Shown: piece after piece, positions 48,439 through 60,116 of the stretch | How positions within the stretch are numbered: the stretch's first letter is position 1 | Layout: the number at the start of each line of letters is the position of its first letter | Assembly (NCBI GenBank): GCA_019635875.1 | Contig: JAHBYP010000001.1 | Coordinates: 992,001 to 1,056,000, forward strand | Direction of reading: 5' to 3' | Source: Alphaproteobacteria bacterium | Lineage (GTDB): Bacteria; Pseudomonadota; Alphaproteobacteria; Reyranellales; Reyranellaceae | Length of the DNA: 64,000 nt | Program-made: the position numbers and the translations under genes | The notes under the pieces: model-generated | Seen by the model: only the letters and a program-made list of their open reading frames with translations | What the model was told of the DNA's origin: nothing | The model's database searches: none

Positions 48439-48590
48439 CCCCAGCTTACGCGATGTGGAGCACGGACGCGCGGGCCGGACTTCGATGGGGCGCATCGGTC
48501 GCGTTGGCGCGGTCTTCCATCGACCGCAGCCTTCGGTGACCGCGGCGGCCATCCGCGGTCAGTCGCCTGCGCGGGATTCGTGGGCCAGTA

Positions 48591-49859
48591 TCAGCCGTCA
48601 GGACTCGTCGTTTCCGCTTCTTCCGGGTCAGGACCGGCGCGCAGCACCTGGATCATCAGGATGATGGCGGCGAAGGTGCCGGCAGCCAGCAGGCCGAAAC
48701 CCCAGGCATAGGATCCGGTCACGACGAGCGCGATGCTGAACAGCGCCGGGCTGACCAGCGGGCCGGCGAAGGTGAAGACCACGGTGCCGCCGGTGATCTC
48801 GCCGGCGCGCCCCGGCGGCGCCAGTCGCGCGATCTCCGCGACGTAGACGCCGGTCCAGCTGATGGCCGTCAGTCCGAGGAAGACCACCAGCGCATAGTAG
48901 GTGACCAGTGGCCAGCTCGGCTGCGCCAGCGCCAGCGCGACGAGGCCGATGGTCATCGACACGGCAAAGCCCAGCAGCACGTGACGCGGCTTGCGCGTGA
49001 CCTCGGCGATGATGCCCCAGGCGATGCGGCCGATGATGCCCGACAGGGCCAGCATCGAGGCAAGCGCCCCCGCCTTGACCAGCGACATATGCAGGTGATT
49101 GACGCCGTAGATCACGATGAACGCCGATAGCGCGCCCTGTGTCGCCGAGAAGAAGGTCGAGGCCATTGCCAGGCGGCGCAGCTGCGGACGGCGCCAGACT
49201 TCACGCACCGGCCTGAGGAAGTCGCGCAACCGGGGTGTCGGCATGTGGGCGTTGAGCTTGCCCTCGATGTCGTAGACTTGCCGCATCGGCTGCAGCGCGA
49301 ATGCCAGCACTACGCAGGCCATCGACACCACGAAGGCGGCGATCTGCCAGCCCCACAGACGCTCGACCCACGGGATGGTCGCACCCGCCAGCACGCCGCC
49401 CAACGGAATGCCGGTCTGCTTGATCGAGAACACGACATTTGCCAGGCGCGGCGGCGTGACGCGCGCCAGCACCTGCGAGCTGGCCGGGGTCGGCGGGCCG
49501 TAGCCGCAGCCGATCAGCACGCCGACGAAGATGATGGTCCAGTAGCTGCCAACTCCGAACAGCAGCGCGCCGATGGCGCAGCAGAGCAGTGCCCGCTGGC
49601 TCACCGTGATCGCGCCAAAATGCGTCGCCATCGAACCGCCGACCAGGGCGGAGATCATGGCGAACAGGTAGACCAGCGAGGTGAGGAAGCCGATGTACTC
49701 GTCACCGATGCCGTAGCTGGCGCTGGCGGCCGGCGCCAGGACCGGGATCGCCTGCCAGGCGAAAGCGGTCAGCGTCTGCGCCGCCAGCATCGCACTGGCG
49801 ACCGCAACGAAGGCCCGTTCTCCGGATTGGGGTGTCGGATTCGCGTCGGAGGCGACCAT
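48591..49859 (-). CDS. MFS transporter (paralog 1)
   Basis: 422 residues, 12 helices. Conserved ASSQVLARVTPPRLANVVFS and KQTGIPLGGVLAG are shared with the next MFS protein upstream. ATG 49859 is chosen over a longer frame to 49961. Substrate unknown. Confidence 0.88.
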   Translation of the reverse strand: MVASDANPTPQSGERAFVAVASAMLAAQTLTAFAWQAIPVLAPAASASYGIGDEYIGFLTSLVYLFAMISALVGGSMATHFGAITVSQRALLCCAIGALLFGVGSYWTIIFVGVLIGCGYGPPTPASSQVLARVTPPRLANVVFSIKQTGIPLGGVLAGATIPWVERLWGWQIAAFVVSMACVVLAFALQPMRQVYDIEGKLNAHMPTPRLRDFLRPVREVWRRPQLRRLAMASTFFSATQGALSAFIVIYGVNHLHMSLVKAGALASMLALSGIIGRIAWGIIAEVTRKPRHVLLGFAVSMTIGLVALALAQPSWPLVTYYALVVFLGLTAISWTGVYVAEIARLAPPGRAGEITGGTVVFTFAGPLVSPALFSIALVVTGSYAWGFGLLAAGTFAAIILMIQVLRAGPDPEEAETTSPDG

Positions 49860-50177
49860 AGACAACGTCAGGTAGAGCCTTGTTGTGGACTTCGTTCTAT
49901 ACCAAACGACCCATGGCCGAGCGCGTGAAAAGCGCGTTAGGGGGTGCACGCACCATAACACAGTTCGCGGCGCGCGTGAATTGTTTCGTCAATCATTAAT
50001 TGCCGTCGCCGCGCCTGCCACTTGTCTTCTCGACAGTACAAGTGGGCCGCCCTTGGCCGCTAAGTTCAGGCCCTGCGCTGTCATATTCCGCGCGGATCGC
50101 CGGCAGTTGTCTACTGATGCGTTCAGGCGGGCGCCACTGTGCCCAATACGCGTTGGTGGGAAATACTACCAGTGGTA
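49860..50177. other. 318-base gap with an 8-bp inverted repeat
   Basis: No gene seen. CCACTTGT (50018-50025) and ACAAGTGG (50038-50045) pair around 12 bases and may be an operator for the downstream MFS gene or an end structure of the upstream one. The stretch 49970-50000 (GTGAATTGTTTCGTCAATCA) is AT-rich and may hold promoter elements. Confidence 0.45.
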
Positions 50178-51400
50178 TCAGGGGTCGTCGCACCGGATTC
50201 GTCGAAGGATCGCGAGTGCACACAACCCGGCGCATGCCGCCATCAGCGCGTAGCCCAGCGGATAGGACTGGGTGAAGTAGAGCAACTGGCGAAACAGCAT
50301 CGGCCACAGCACCGGCCCGAGGAAGACGAAGAATGACGTGGCACCGACGAACTCGCCGGCTCGACCCGGCGGCGCGCGGCGCGCGCACTCCGAGATGTAG
50401 ACACCGTTCCAGCCGACCGCCGTGCCGCCCAGTACGACGGCGATGCCGTAGACCAGCCAGCGTGGCCAGTCCGGTTGGGCCAGCGCGAGCGCCACGCCGA
50501 AGGTCGCCATGATCGCGCCCAGCGCCGCGAGCACCGCAAGCGGTCGGCGCAGCGCGTCGGCCAGCGCTCCCCAGCCGATTCGACCGACGATGCCGGCGAG
50601 GCTGGCAGCCGAAAGCAGGGCGCCGGCGGCGACATAGTCGAGCCGCAGATGGTCCATGCCGTAGTTGACGATGAAGTTTGTCACCGTCGCCTGCGTCGCG
50701 GAGTAGGCCATGCCGACCAGGCACAGCAGGCGCAGCGGCGGATCGCGCCAGCACATCGCCAACGGCTCGATGATGGTGGCAATGCTCGGGAAGATGCGAC
50801 CAGCCACAGCGCGCTCATCGTCGTAAAGCCGGCGCAGTGGATGAATGGCGATCGCCATCGCCGCGGCGAGCAGCGCGATCGTCAACGCCGCATGGCGCCA
50901 GCCGGCGGCTTCGACGATCGAGGGCAATGCCGCGCCGGACAGTGCGAAGCCAAGCGGCACGCCACTCTGCTTGATCGAGAAGGTGACGTTCGACAGGCGC
51001 GCGGGCGTCACGCGCGCGAGGATCTGCGAGCTGGCCACCGTCACGGGTCCGCCTCCCAGACCGATCAGCATCGCCGCGGCGATGGCGGCCGCGATGTGAC
51101 CCACGCTCAGCAGCGCGACGCCGGCGGCGGAGACGAGCAGGGCGATCTGGGTGAATCGGATCGGCCCCAGCCGCCGGGTTATCGCGCCGGCGGAGATCAC
51201 GGCGACGATCGACACCGCGTAGACGACGGCGACGAAGTAGGCGACGTCGTCCTTGGTCGCGCCCATGACCGGCGCCGCGGCCGGCGCCAGCACGGCACCT
51301 GTGTTGAACGCCATGGTCGACAGCGCCTGCACCGCCGCCAGCGACAGCAGCGCGGTGAGGTACAGCGAGCGCGACGTTCCGGCTGGCGCCGGCTGGTTCA

Positions 51401-51401
<1 letters not shown>
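50178..51401 (-). CDS. MFS transporter (paralog 2), coupled to uvrB
   Basis: 407 residues, 12 helices. ASSQILARVTPARLSNVTFS and KQSGVPLGFALSG align with paralog 1, so the pair arose by duplication. Its ATG shares one base with the uvrB stop (TGATG). Substrate unknown; drug export is possible but not shown. Confidence 0.88.
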
Positions 51402-53602
<2,201 letters not shown>

Positions 53603-53663
53603 GCGGCGAATATAGGGGTGGTCGCGGCGGTGGGGGAGGCCGGGTTGTCCCCATCAATTTTCC

Positions 53664-53692
53664 TTGAAAGGATAAAAGTACTCCTTTATAGT
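53664..53692 (+). promoter_or_regulatory. strong sigma70-type promoter with overlapping inverted repeat
   Basis: TTGAAA (53664-53669), 17 bases, TATAGT (53687-53692). The expected transcription start falls at about 53699-53700, which is the A of the ATG at 53700, so the message would be leaderless. AAAGGA (53667-53672) and TCCTTT (53682-53687) form a perfect inverted repeat between the two boxes and would block the promoter if bound. Confidence 0.75.
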
Positions 53693-53699
53693 ATTGCCC

Positions 53700-54191
53700 A
53701 TGGCGAGGAGTCGCAAAACCTCTGGCGCCGGGTTTGCCCGGCTGCGGCTGGATCCCGCTCCGGAAGCTGCCGAGGCGCTGGCGCGGCTGGTCGAGACCTA
53801 CGATGTATTGGCCAGTTGGCTGGACGCCACGATTCCCGCAGGTCATCCGGCGGACCAGGTCGCCCTGCATCGTGCCTTTTACGAGCCGGCGCGGCGCCAA
53901 TGCGGACTGCCGGCGCAGCTCACGACGCTCGCGCTGCGCGACTGGGCGATGCGCCGGCGCGGAGACGACGTCGATGGCGTGCCACTCGACGAGCGGCTGT
54001 ACAGCATCAGGGGAATCTCCACCGTTTCGCTGGCCACGGTCGACGGGCGGGTCAGCGTGCCGTTCGCGGTCGCGGGTTATGGCCAGCGTTGGGGCGGCAG
54101 CGCGCCGGCGCGCCTGAGGTGGTCTGCGGGTCAATGGGAACTGCATATCGAAGCGGGGGCACAGGTCACCCGCCTTTTCCAGGAGGGTACG
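53700..54191 (+). CDS. TnpB-like N-terminal (WED/REC) lobe, open in frame into pspA
   Basis: 164 codons with no stop before PspA. FARLRLDPAPEAAEALARLV, then AFYEPARRQCGLPAQLTTLA and ISTVSLATVDGRVSVPF, ending QWELHIEA, follow the order seen in the N-terminal half of IS605-type TnpB proteins. The match ends where TnpB would begin its first RuvC motif; no RuvC or zinc finger follows. It is either a domesticated nucleic-acid-binding lobe fused to PspA (382 residues in total) or a transposase remnant that happens to be in frame. The leaderless ATG at 53700 is set by the promoter. Confidence 0.55.
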
Positions 54192-54848
54192 ATGGCGACG
54201 GAAACAGTCCTGACGCGGATCGGCCGGGTGATCGCCGGCATGACGCACGCCGCGGTCGACGCGGCGGAGAACGCCGGCTCGGAGGCGGTGCTGGCCCAAG
54301 CGCTACGCGAGATCGATGCCGCGGCCGACGAGGTGCGCGGCGAGCTCGGCAAGGCGATGGCCGAGCGCACGCGACTGGAGCTGCGGCGCAAGGAGCTCGA
54401 CCGCGAGCGCGACGACCTCGACGCCAAGACCAAGGTGGCGGTCGAGAAGGGTCGCGACGACCTCGCCGAGGCGGGTATCGCGCGTCAGCTCGACATCGAG
54501 GCGCAGATCGGCGTGCTCGACCGCATGCTGAAGGATTCGCAGGACAGCATCGACCAGCTCGGCCAGACCCTGGGCGCCGTGCGCGCCAGTCGGCGCGAGG
54601 CGGAGAGCCGCCTGGCCGACCTGCGGCGCACGGCGAGCACCAATCCCTCGGGCGCCGCGGTGGGCGCGGCGCGCGTTGATCGCGCGCTGGACAAGGTCGA
54701 ACGCGCCCAGTCGGCGGTCGAACGCCTGACCGGCGTTCCCGCCGGCGACGCGCCGGCCGACGGCAAGGCGATCGACGAGCTCAACGATCTCGCCCGCAAG
54801 CATGCGGTCGCCGAGCGACTCGCGCGCTTGAAAGCTGGCCGCAACTAG
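54192..54848 (+). CDS. pspA: PspA/IM30 family membrane-stress protein
   Basis: 218 residues, long coiled coil: TRIGRVIAGMTHAAVDAAEN, LREIDAAADEVRGELGKAMA and ERTRLELRRKELDRERDDLD. PspA-type proteins form ESCRT-III-like assemblies on damaged inner membrane. ATG 54192 has an AGGAGG site at the right distance, so it can be made alone; the frame is also open to 53700. It is followed by yqiJ and yqiK, its usual partners. The C-terminal EELND/AVAERLARLKAG part is normal. Confidence 0.9.
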   Translation: MATETVLTRIGRVIAGMTHAAVDAAENAGSEAVLAQALREIDAAADEVRGELGKAMAERTRLELRRKELDRERDDLDAKTKVAVEKGRDDLAEAGIARQLDIEAQIGVLDRMLKDSQDSIDQLGQTLGAVRASRREAESRLADLRRTASTNPSGAAVGAARVDRALDKVERAQSAVERLTGVPAGDAPADGKAIDELNDLARKHAVAERLARLKAGRN

Positions 54849-54866
54849 GGCCAACTGAGTGAGCCG

Positions 54867-55562
54867 ATGCTCGACTTTCTTGCCCTTCCCCAGGTAGCAC
54901 CGTTCTCGATCGCCGCCCTCGTGCTGATCGGGCTGACGATGTTCGAGATCCTGACCCTGCTGGTCGGCAAGCCGATCTCCGCCGTGCTCGACCACGCGAT
55001 CCCGCTGGACAGCACGGCGGGCGACGGCTTCGGCGGCAAGGAGGCGCTCGAGGGCAAGACCGGGCTGTTCGGCTCCGCCTTCGACTGGCTCAATCTCGGC
55101 CGGGTGCCGATCTTCATCCTGCTGATCGTGATGCTCGCCGCGTTCTCGATCAGCGGCCTGGCGCTGCAGATCGGCATGGCGCGGATCTTCGCGCCGCTGC
55201 CGACGATCGTCGCCGTTCTCGCGGTGCTGGTTCCGACAGCGTACTTCACGCGCTGGCTGACACGCGCCATCTCCAGGATCGTGCCGCGCGACGAGACCTA
55301 TGCCCAGGCAAGCGCCGACTTCGTCGGACTGGTGGGTGTCGTGACGCTCGGGCCGGTGCGCGCCGGCGTCGTGGCGCGCGCCAAGATCCTCGATCGTCAC
55401 GGCAACGCGCACTTCCCCCGCATCGAGCCGGCCGATCCGGTCGCCGTGATCGCGGAGGGCACGACGGTCCTGGTCATCGACAGCCGCAAGGGCGTGCTCG
55501 CGGTCGCACCCGCCGATCCCGCTCTGATCGCCGATCCGCCGGCCGGACCAACCGGCTCCTAA
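54867..55562 (+). CDS. yqiJ: YqiJ-like membrane protein with OB-fold
   Basis: 231 residues. Membrane segments near 13-33, 82-104 and 113-133, then a beta-rich OB-like part (FVGLVGVVTLGPVRAGVVAR, TTVLVIDSRKGVLAV). In E. coli yqiJ precedes the flotillin gene yqiK. It starts 18 bases after pspA. Confidence 0.88.
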   Translation: MLDFLALPQVAPFSIAALVLIGLTMFEILTLLVGKPISAVLDHAIPLDSTAGDGFGGKEALEGKTGLFGSAFDWLNLGRVPIFILLIVMLAAFSISGLALQIGMARIFAPLPTIVAVLAVLVPTAYFTRWLTRAISRIVPRDETYAQASADFVGLVGVVTLGPVRAGVVARAKILDRHGNAHFPRIEPADPVAVIAEGTTVLVIDSRKGVLAVAPADPALIADPPAGPTGS

Positions 55563-55581
55563 TCGCCGCCTGGAGACCGCC

Positions 55582-57303
55582 ATGTTCAGCCAGCTCTACG
55601 ATCTCGCCGTCCCGGCCATCATTGTCATCGTGGCGCTGCTGGCGCTGGGTCTCGTCGTCGCGCGGCTCTATACCCGCGCCGAGAAGGACCGGGCCTATGT
55701 GCGCACCGGCCTGGGCGGCCAGAAGGTCGTGCTCGACGGCGGCTCGGTCGTGCTGCCGGTGTTCCAGAGCATCGCCTGGGTGAACCTGCAGACCCTGCGG
55801 CTCGAGGTCCGGCGCGACAACGCCGATGCGATGATCACGCGCGACCGCATGCGCGCCGATATCGGCGTCGAGTTCTACGTGCGCGTCAAGCCGGATGGGC
55901 CGTCGATCGCACTAGCGGCGCAGACCCTGGGCAATCGCACCAACGATGCCGAGCAGCTGCGCGCACTGGTCGAGGCGAAGTTCGTCGACGCACTGCGCAG
56001 CGTCGCCGCGACCATGGCGCTGGCCGAGCTGCAGGAGCAGCGCGCGATCTTCGTTCAGTCCGTGCAGACCGCGGTGGCGCGCGACCTCGAGCTCAACGGC
56101 CTCGAGCTGGAAAGCGCCTCGCTCACCAAGCTCGACCAGACGGACACCAAGTTCTTCAACCCCAACAACGCCTTCGACGCCGAGGGCCTGACGGCGCTGA
56201 CCAAGATCACCGAAACGCGCCGGCAGGAGCGCAACCTGACGGTGCGCAATACCGAGGTGGCGATCGCCCAGACCGACCTCGAGGCACGCCAGCGTACGCT
56301 GGACATCGAGCGGCAGAAGAAGGAAGCCGAGCTCACCCAGGAGCGCGACATCGTCAACAAGACGGCGGAGACGCGTGCGGCGGCGGCGCAGAAGGAAGCC
56401 GAGGCGCGCCAGGCCGAGGAGCAGGCGCGCATCGCCGCCGACCAGGTGATCGCCCAACGCAGCGCGACGGCCAAGCAGGCGCAGGAGACGGCGCGCATCG
56501 AGGCCGAGCTCGCCATCCGCCAGCGGCAGATCGAGAGCGAGCGCGCCGCCGAGACGCTGGCGATCGGCAAGAAGCGCGACATCGAGATCGCCGATCAGGA
56601 TCGCGCTATCGCCGTCGCGGACAAGAGCCGCGCCGAGAGCGAGGCACGGGCGAAGGCCGAGGAAGCGCGCGCGCTGGCGACGGCGGCGACCGAGGGCGTC
56701 GAGACGGCGCGGCAGATCGCCATCGCCGAGCGCACGCGGCAGGCCGCCGTCATCGACGCGCGCCAGGACGCCGAGCGGGACGCCGCCAAGGTGACCATCG
56801 CTGCACAGGCCGAGCGCGAGGCGGCTGAGAACAAGGCAGCGGCGATCCGCACCGAGGCGCAGGCCGACGCCGACGCGGCCAAGATCCGCGCCGAGGCGCA
56901 GGCCAAGACCTACGAGGTCGAGGCCGACGGCCAACGCAAGATCAACGAGGCGCGCAACGCCATGTCGGCGGCGATCATCGAGCTGGAGATCACCAAGGAA
57001 CGTCTGCGCGTGATCCCGCTGGCGCTGGCCGAGGCGGTGAAACCGCTGGAAAAGATCGGCGACGTGAAGATCATCGACATGGGCGGCGGCCTGCCCGGCC
57101 GCAACGGCGCTGCGCACGACGGCGGGGCGGCCGGCGCCACGCCCAGCGACTCGCTGCTCAACGCCCTGCTGGCCTACCGCGCGCAGTCGCCGGTGATCGA
57201 CAAGCTGCTTGTCGAGGCCGGATTCGACACCTCGGGCAATCCCGTGCGCGCGCTGGTCGACGGGGTCGGCGGCACGCCCGCCAAGCCCCGTTCGGAGTCG
57301 TGA
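55582..57303 (+). CDS. yqiK: flotillin YqiK
   Basis: 573 residues. One N-terminal helix (about 7-27), an SPFH/band 7 domain (about 30-210), then a very long Ala/Glu/Arg-rich coiled coil (about 210-480) and a C-terminal tail. Flotillins organise membrane microdomains and work with PspA and YqiJ in membrane stress. Own ribosome binding site TGGAG. Confidence 0.95.
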   Translation: MFSQLYDLAVPAIIVIVALLALGLVVARLYTRAEKDRAYVRTGLGGQKVVLDGGSVVLPVFQSIAWVNLQTLRLEVRRDNADAMITRDRMRADIGVEFYVRVKPDGPSIALAAQTLGNRTNDAEQLRALVEAKFVDALRSVAATMALAELQEQRAIFVQSVQTAVARDLELNGLELESASLTKLDQTDTKFFNPNNAFDAEGLTALTKITETRRQERNLTVRNTEVAIAQTDLEARQRTLDIERQKKEAELTQERDIVNKTAETRAAAAQKEAEARQAEEQARIAADQVIAQRSATAKQAQETARIEAELAIRQRQIESERAAETLAIGKKRDIEIADQDRAIAVADKSRAESEARAKAEEARALATAATEGVETARQIAIAERTRQAAVIDARQDAERDAAKVTIAAQAEREAAENKAAAIRTEAQADADAAKIRAEAQAKTYEVEADGQRKINEARNAMSAAIIELEITKERLRVIPLALAEAVKPLEKIGDVKIIDMGGGLPGRNGAAHDGGAAGATPSDSLLNALLAYRAQSPVIDKLLVEAGFDTSGNPVRALVDGVGGTPAKPRSES

Positions 57304-57398
57304 TCGGCGGCCGGCGATGATGTCCGATTTCCGCCAGAAAAGCTGATTGGAGACTGCCACATCGGGGCCATCGCTTCCGCCTTTCACGGAGACAACCG

Positions 57399-57800
57399 AT
57401 GGCCACGATCCGCAACAACATCACGATCGACCGCCCTGCCGATGCCGTGTGGGACGCCCTGCGCGACTTCCAGGCCGTGCATCGCCGCGTCGCGCCGGGC
57501 TTTCTCAGCGATTCGCAGCCGGACGGCGAGGACGTGCGCGTCGTTCACTTCGCCAACGGCACGACGGCGCGCGAGACGCTGGTGTCGGCCGACGACGAGC
57601 GCCGCCGGCTGGTCTATGCCATCATCGGCGGCCGTGCCGCGCATTACAACGCGTCGGTCCAGGTCATCGCCGAGGACGCCGGACGCTGCCGCGTCGAATG
57701 GATCATCGACCTGATGCCCGACGCGATCGCCGAATACGTCCGCGGCCAGACGAAGCTGGCGGTCGGCGACATGCAACGCACCATGGGAGGCGTCTCATGA
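57399..57800 (+). CDS. SRPBCC family protein
   Basis: 133 residues. NNITIDRPADAVWDALRDFQ at the start and EWIIDLMPDAIAEYVRGQTK at the end fit the START/polyketide-cyclase fold, which binds lipids or other hydrophobic ligands. The stop overlaps the next start (ATGA). It lies 95 bases after yqiK and may belong to the same operon. Confidence 0.75.
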   Translation: MATIRNNITIDRPADAVWDALRDFQAVHRRVAPGFLSDSQPDGEDVRVVHFANGTTARETLVSADDERRRLVYAIIGGRAAHYNASVQVIAEDAGRCRVEWIIDLMPDAIAEYVRGQTKLAVGDMQRTMGGVS

Positions 57801-58354
57801 CGGCGATCATCACCGCCCGCTGGCGCGACTGGAGCGGCGAGAGCCTGCAGCATCTGGTGCTGAGCGAAGGGCCGGATGCGATCGTCGCCGAGGCAGTCGT
57901 CGTCGGCGCGGAGGAGGGCGCGCGCTTCGGCGCCCGCTTCCGCATCACCTGCGATGTCGACTGGCGCACGCGCAGGGTCGAGGTCGACATGGCGGGCACG
58001 GCCCGCCGTCTCGATCTGCACGGCGATGGCGCCGGCCACTGGCGGGACGGCGGCGGAAGGTCCCTGCCCGAGCTCGATGGAGCCATCGACGTCGATCTGC
58101 CGCTGACACCGTTTACCAACACGTTGCCGATCCGTCGTCTGAACCTCGGCGCGGGCCAGTCCGCCGATCTGCGCATGGTCTACATCGTGCTGCCGGGCTT
58201 CACGGTCACGGTCGATCCGCAGCGCTACATCTGCCTTGAGCCGCTCCGACGCTACCGTTACGAATCGCTCGACAGCGACTTCGTGCGCGAGATCGAGGTC
58301 GATTCCGATGGGCTGGTGATGGTCTATCCCGACCTGTACCGCCGGATCAGCTGA
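57797..58354 (+). CDS. putative glycolipid-binding family protein
   Basis: 185 residues. The pattern of ARWRDWSGESLQHLVLSE at the start, a central DVDWRTRRVEV and GHWRDGGGRSLPELDGAIDVDL, then FTNTLPIRRL and VDPQRYICLEPLRRYRYESL matches the putative glycolipid-binding family PF06475. Coupled to the SRPBCC gene by ATGA. Confidence 0.8.
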   Translation: MTAIITARWRDWSGESLQHLVLSEGPDAIVAEAVVVGAEEGARFGARFRITCDVDWRTRRVEVDMAGTARRLDLHGDGAGHWRDGGGRSLPELDGAIDVDLPLTPFTNTLPIRRLNLGAGQSADLRMVYIVLPGFTVTVDPQRYICLEPLRRYRYESLDSDFVREIEVDSDGLVMVYPDLYRRIS

Positions 58355-58485
58355 TGGCCGTCGGGCTGCCACGAATCCCGTCATGGTGGTGACCGCGGGG
58401 CCAGAAACCGGCATGGGCTCCAGCGCCACACGCCCCGAGCAAGGGCCAATCGGGAGCGGGTCGGCTCGGCTATAAGACAGCCGCG

Positions 58486-59217
58486 ATGCCCGAGCTTCTC
58501 GTCCTCCCCGCCATGATCTGCGCCGCCACCGCCGTTCTCGCCGGCGTGGTGCGCGGCTTTGCGGGATTCGGCGCGGCGATGATCCTCACGCCGGTGTTCT
58601 CCGCGTTCTACGGTCCGACGGTGGGCGTGCCGGTGTGCCTGCTGGTCGAGTTCTGCATCTCGTTTCCGTTGCTGCGGCAGGCCTGGCCTCTGGTCGACTG
58701 GCGGCAGATCGCGACACTGCTGGTCGCTGCCGCCCTCGGTGTGCCGCTCGGCGTGTGGCTGCTGGCCTGGGCCGATCCCACGGTGATGCGCTGGGCGATT
58801 TCCGGCATCGTGCTGGGTGCCGTGCTGCTGCTGGCGAGCGGCTGGCGCTATACCGGCGAGCCCTTGCTCGCCGGCACTTTGGCCGCGGGCGCCGCCAGCG
58901 GATTCCTCAACGGTCTGGCGGGCATGGCAGGGCCTCCGGTCGCCTTCTACTACCTCGCGGGCGCCAGCGCGGCGGCGACCATCCGCGCCAGCTTCATCGT
59001 CTATTTTGCCGCCGTCGATCTTGTGGCGCTGCTCGGGCTCGCCGCGCGCGGACTGATGACCCTGCAGGCATTGCTGCTCGCGGCGATCTTCGTGCTGCCG
59101 TACATCGGCGGTGGCCTGGTCGGAGAGAGGCTGTTCAGCTTGGCCAGCGAGACGTTCTTCCGCCGGCTTGCGCTGGCGATCCTCACAGTGGTCGCCGTGG
59201 CGGCCCCTTTCCTTTGA
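58486..59217 (+). CDS. TauE/SafE family anion exporter
   Basis: 243 residues, eight helices. VVRGFAGFGAAMILTPVFSA near the start and GFLNGLAGMAGPPVAFYYLA in the second half are the paired motifs. Family members export sulfite, sulfoacetate or related anions. Single gene with about 130 bases on each side. Confidence 0.85.
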   Translation: MPELLVLPAMICAATAVLAGVVRGFAGFGAAMILTPVFSAFYGPTVGVPVCLLVEFCISFPLLRQAWPLVDWRQIATLLVAAALGVPLGVWLLAWADPTVMRWAISGIVLGAVLLLASGWRYTGEPLLAGTLAAGAASGFLNGLAGMAGPPVAFYYLAGASAAATIRASFIVYFAAVDLVALLGLAARGLMTLQALLLAAIFVLPYIGGGLVGERLFSLASETFFRRLALAILTVVAVAAPFL

Positions 59218-59349
59218 CGCAACTCGGGCGCCGTCGCCGTGATCGCCACGCTGCCATGACCTCGGCGGGCGGCCCCGCAGTGGCGCCGGGCGCGAAAACC
59301 GTGTGATGCTCACCGTGACGACGGCCAACGTCGCGGCGGAGGAAACATC

Positions 59350-60090
59350 ATGCGGTTGAAGGACAAGGTGGCGATCGTCACCGGCGGCGCCGGCGGCATG
59401 GGCGCCTGCACAGCGAAGCTGTTCGCGAAGGAAGGCGCCCGGGTCGCCATCGCCGACGTAATTGACGCCGACGGACAGGCGGTGGTGCGCGAGATCGGCA
59501 ACACCGCGTTCTACCAGCATCTCGACGTGACGAAGGAAGCGGACTGGCAGGCGCTGACCGCCGCAACGGTCAAGGCCTTCGGCAAGCTCGACATCTTGGT
59601 CAATAATGCCGGCATCAGCGGCAGCGACCCCGATCTGTTCGACACCGACATCTGGGACCGGCTGATGGACATCAACGCCAAGGGCGTTTTCCTTGGCATG
59701 AAGATGGCCGTCCCGGAGATGCGCAAGAATGGCGGCGGCTCGATCGTCAACATCTCCTCGATCTCGGGCTTCGTCGGCCAGCGCGTGGTGCACATGGGCT
59801 ACAACGCGTCGAAGGGCGCGGTGCGGCTGATGACCAAGGCGGTGGCGGTGCAGTTCGCGCGCGAGAACATTCGCGTGAATTCGGTGCATCCCGGCGTCAT
59901 GCCACCGATGCGCACCTCCAAGCTCACCGGCGATCCCGAGGTGCGCAAGAAGCTGATCAGCGCCATCCCGATGGGCCGCGCCGGACGCATCGAGGAGGTC
60001 GCCAACGCCTCGCTGTTCCTCGCCTCCGACGAAGCCTCCTACATCACTGGCACGGAGCTGGTGGTCGACGGCGGCTACCTGGCGCAGTAA
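59350..60090 (+). CDS. short-chain dehydrogenase/reductase
   Basis: 246 residues. Cofactor motif TGGAGGMGACTAKLF, NNAG at about 84, catalytic Ser in ISSISGF and YNASK, then HPGVMPP. Asp after the second strand (IADVIDADG) suggests NAD. AGGAGG-like site upstream. An enoyl-CoA hydratase gene follows by 26 bases, so both may act on a CoA-linked or alicyclic substrate. Confidence 0.92.
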   Translation: MRLKDKVAIVTGGAGGMGACTAKLFAKEGARVAIADVIDADGQAVVREIGNTAFYQHLDVTKEADWQALTAATVKAFGKLDILVNNAGISGSDPDLFDTDIWDRLMDINAKGVFLGMKMAVPEMRKNGGGSIVNISSISGFVGQRVVHMGYNASKGAVRLMTKAVAVQFARENIRVNSVHPGVMPPMRTSKLTGDPEVRKKLISAIPMGRAGRIEEVANASLFLASDEASYITGTELVVDGGYLAQ

Positions 60091-60116
60091 AGACGGACGC
60101 AGGGAGGGAGGAGACG

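Noticed and set aside
53700..54191. Complete IS605 insertion sequence
   Set aside because: No RuvC motifs, zinc finger, TnpA gene or recognisable element ends follow; only the N-terminal lobe pattern is present.
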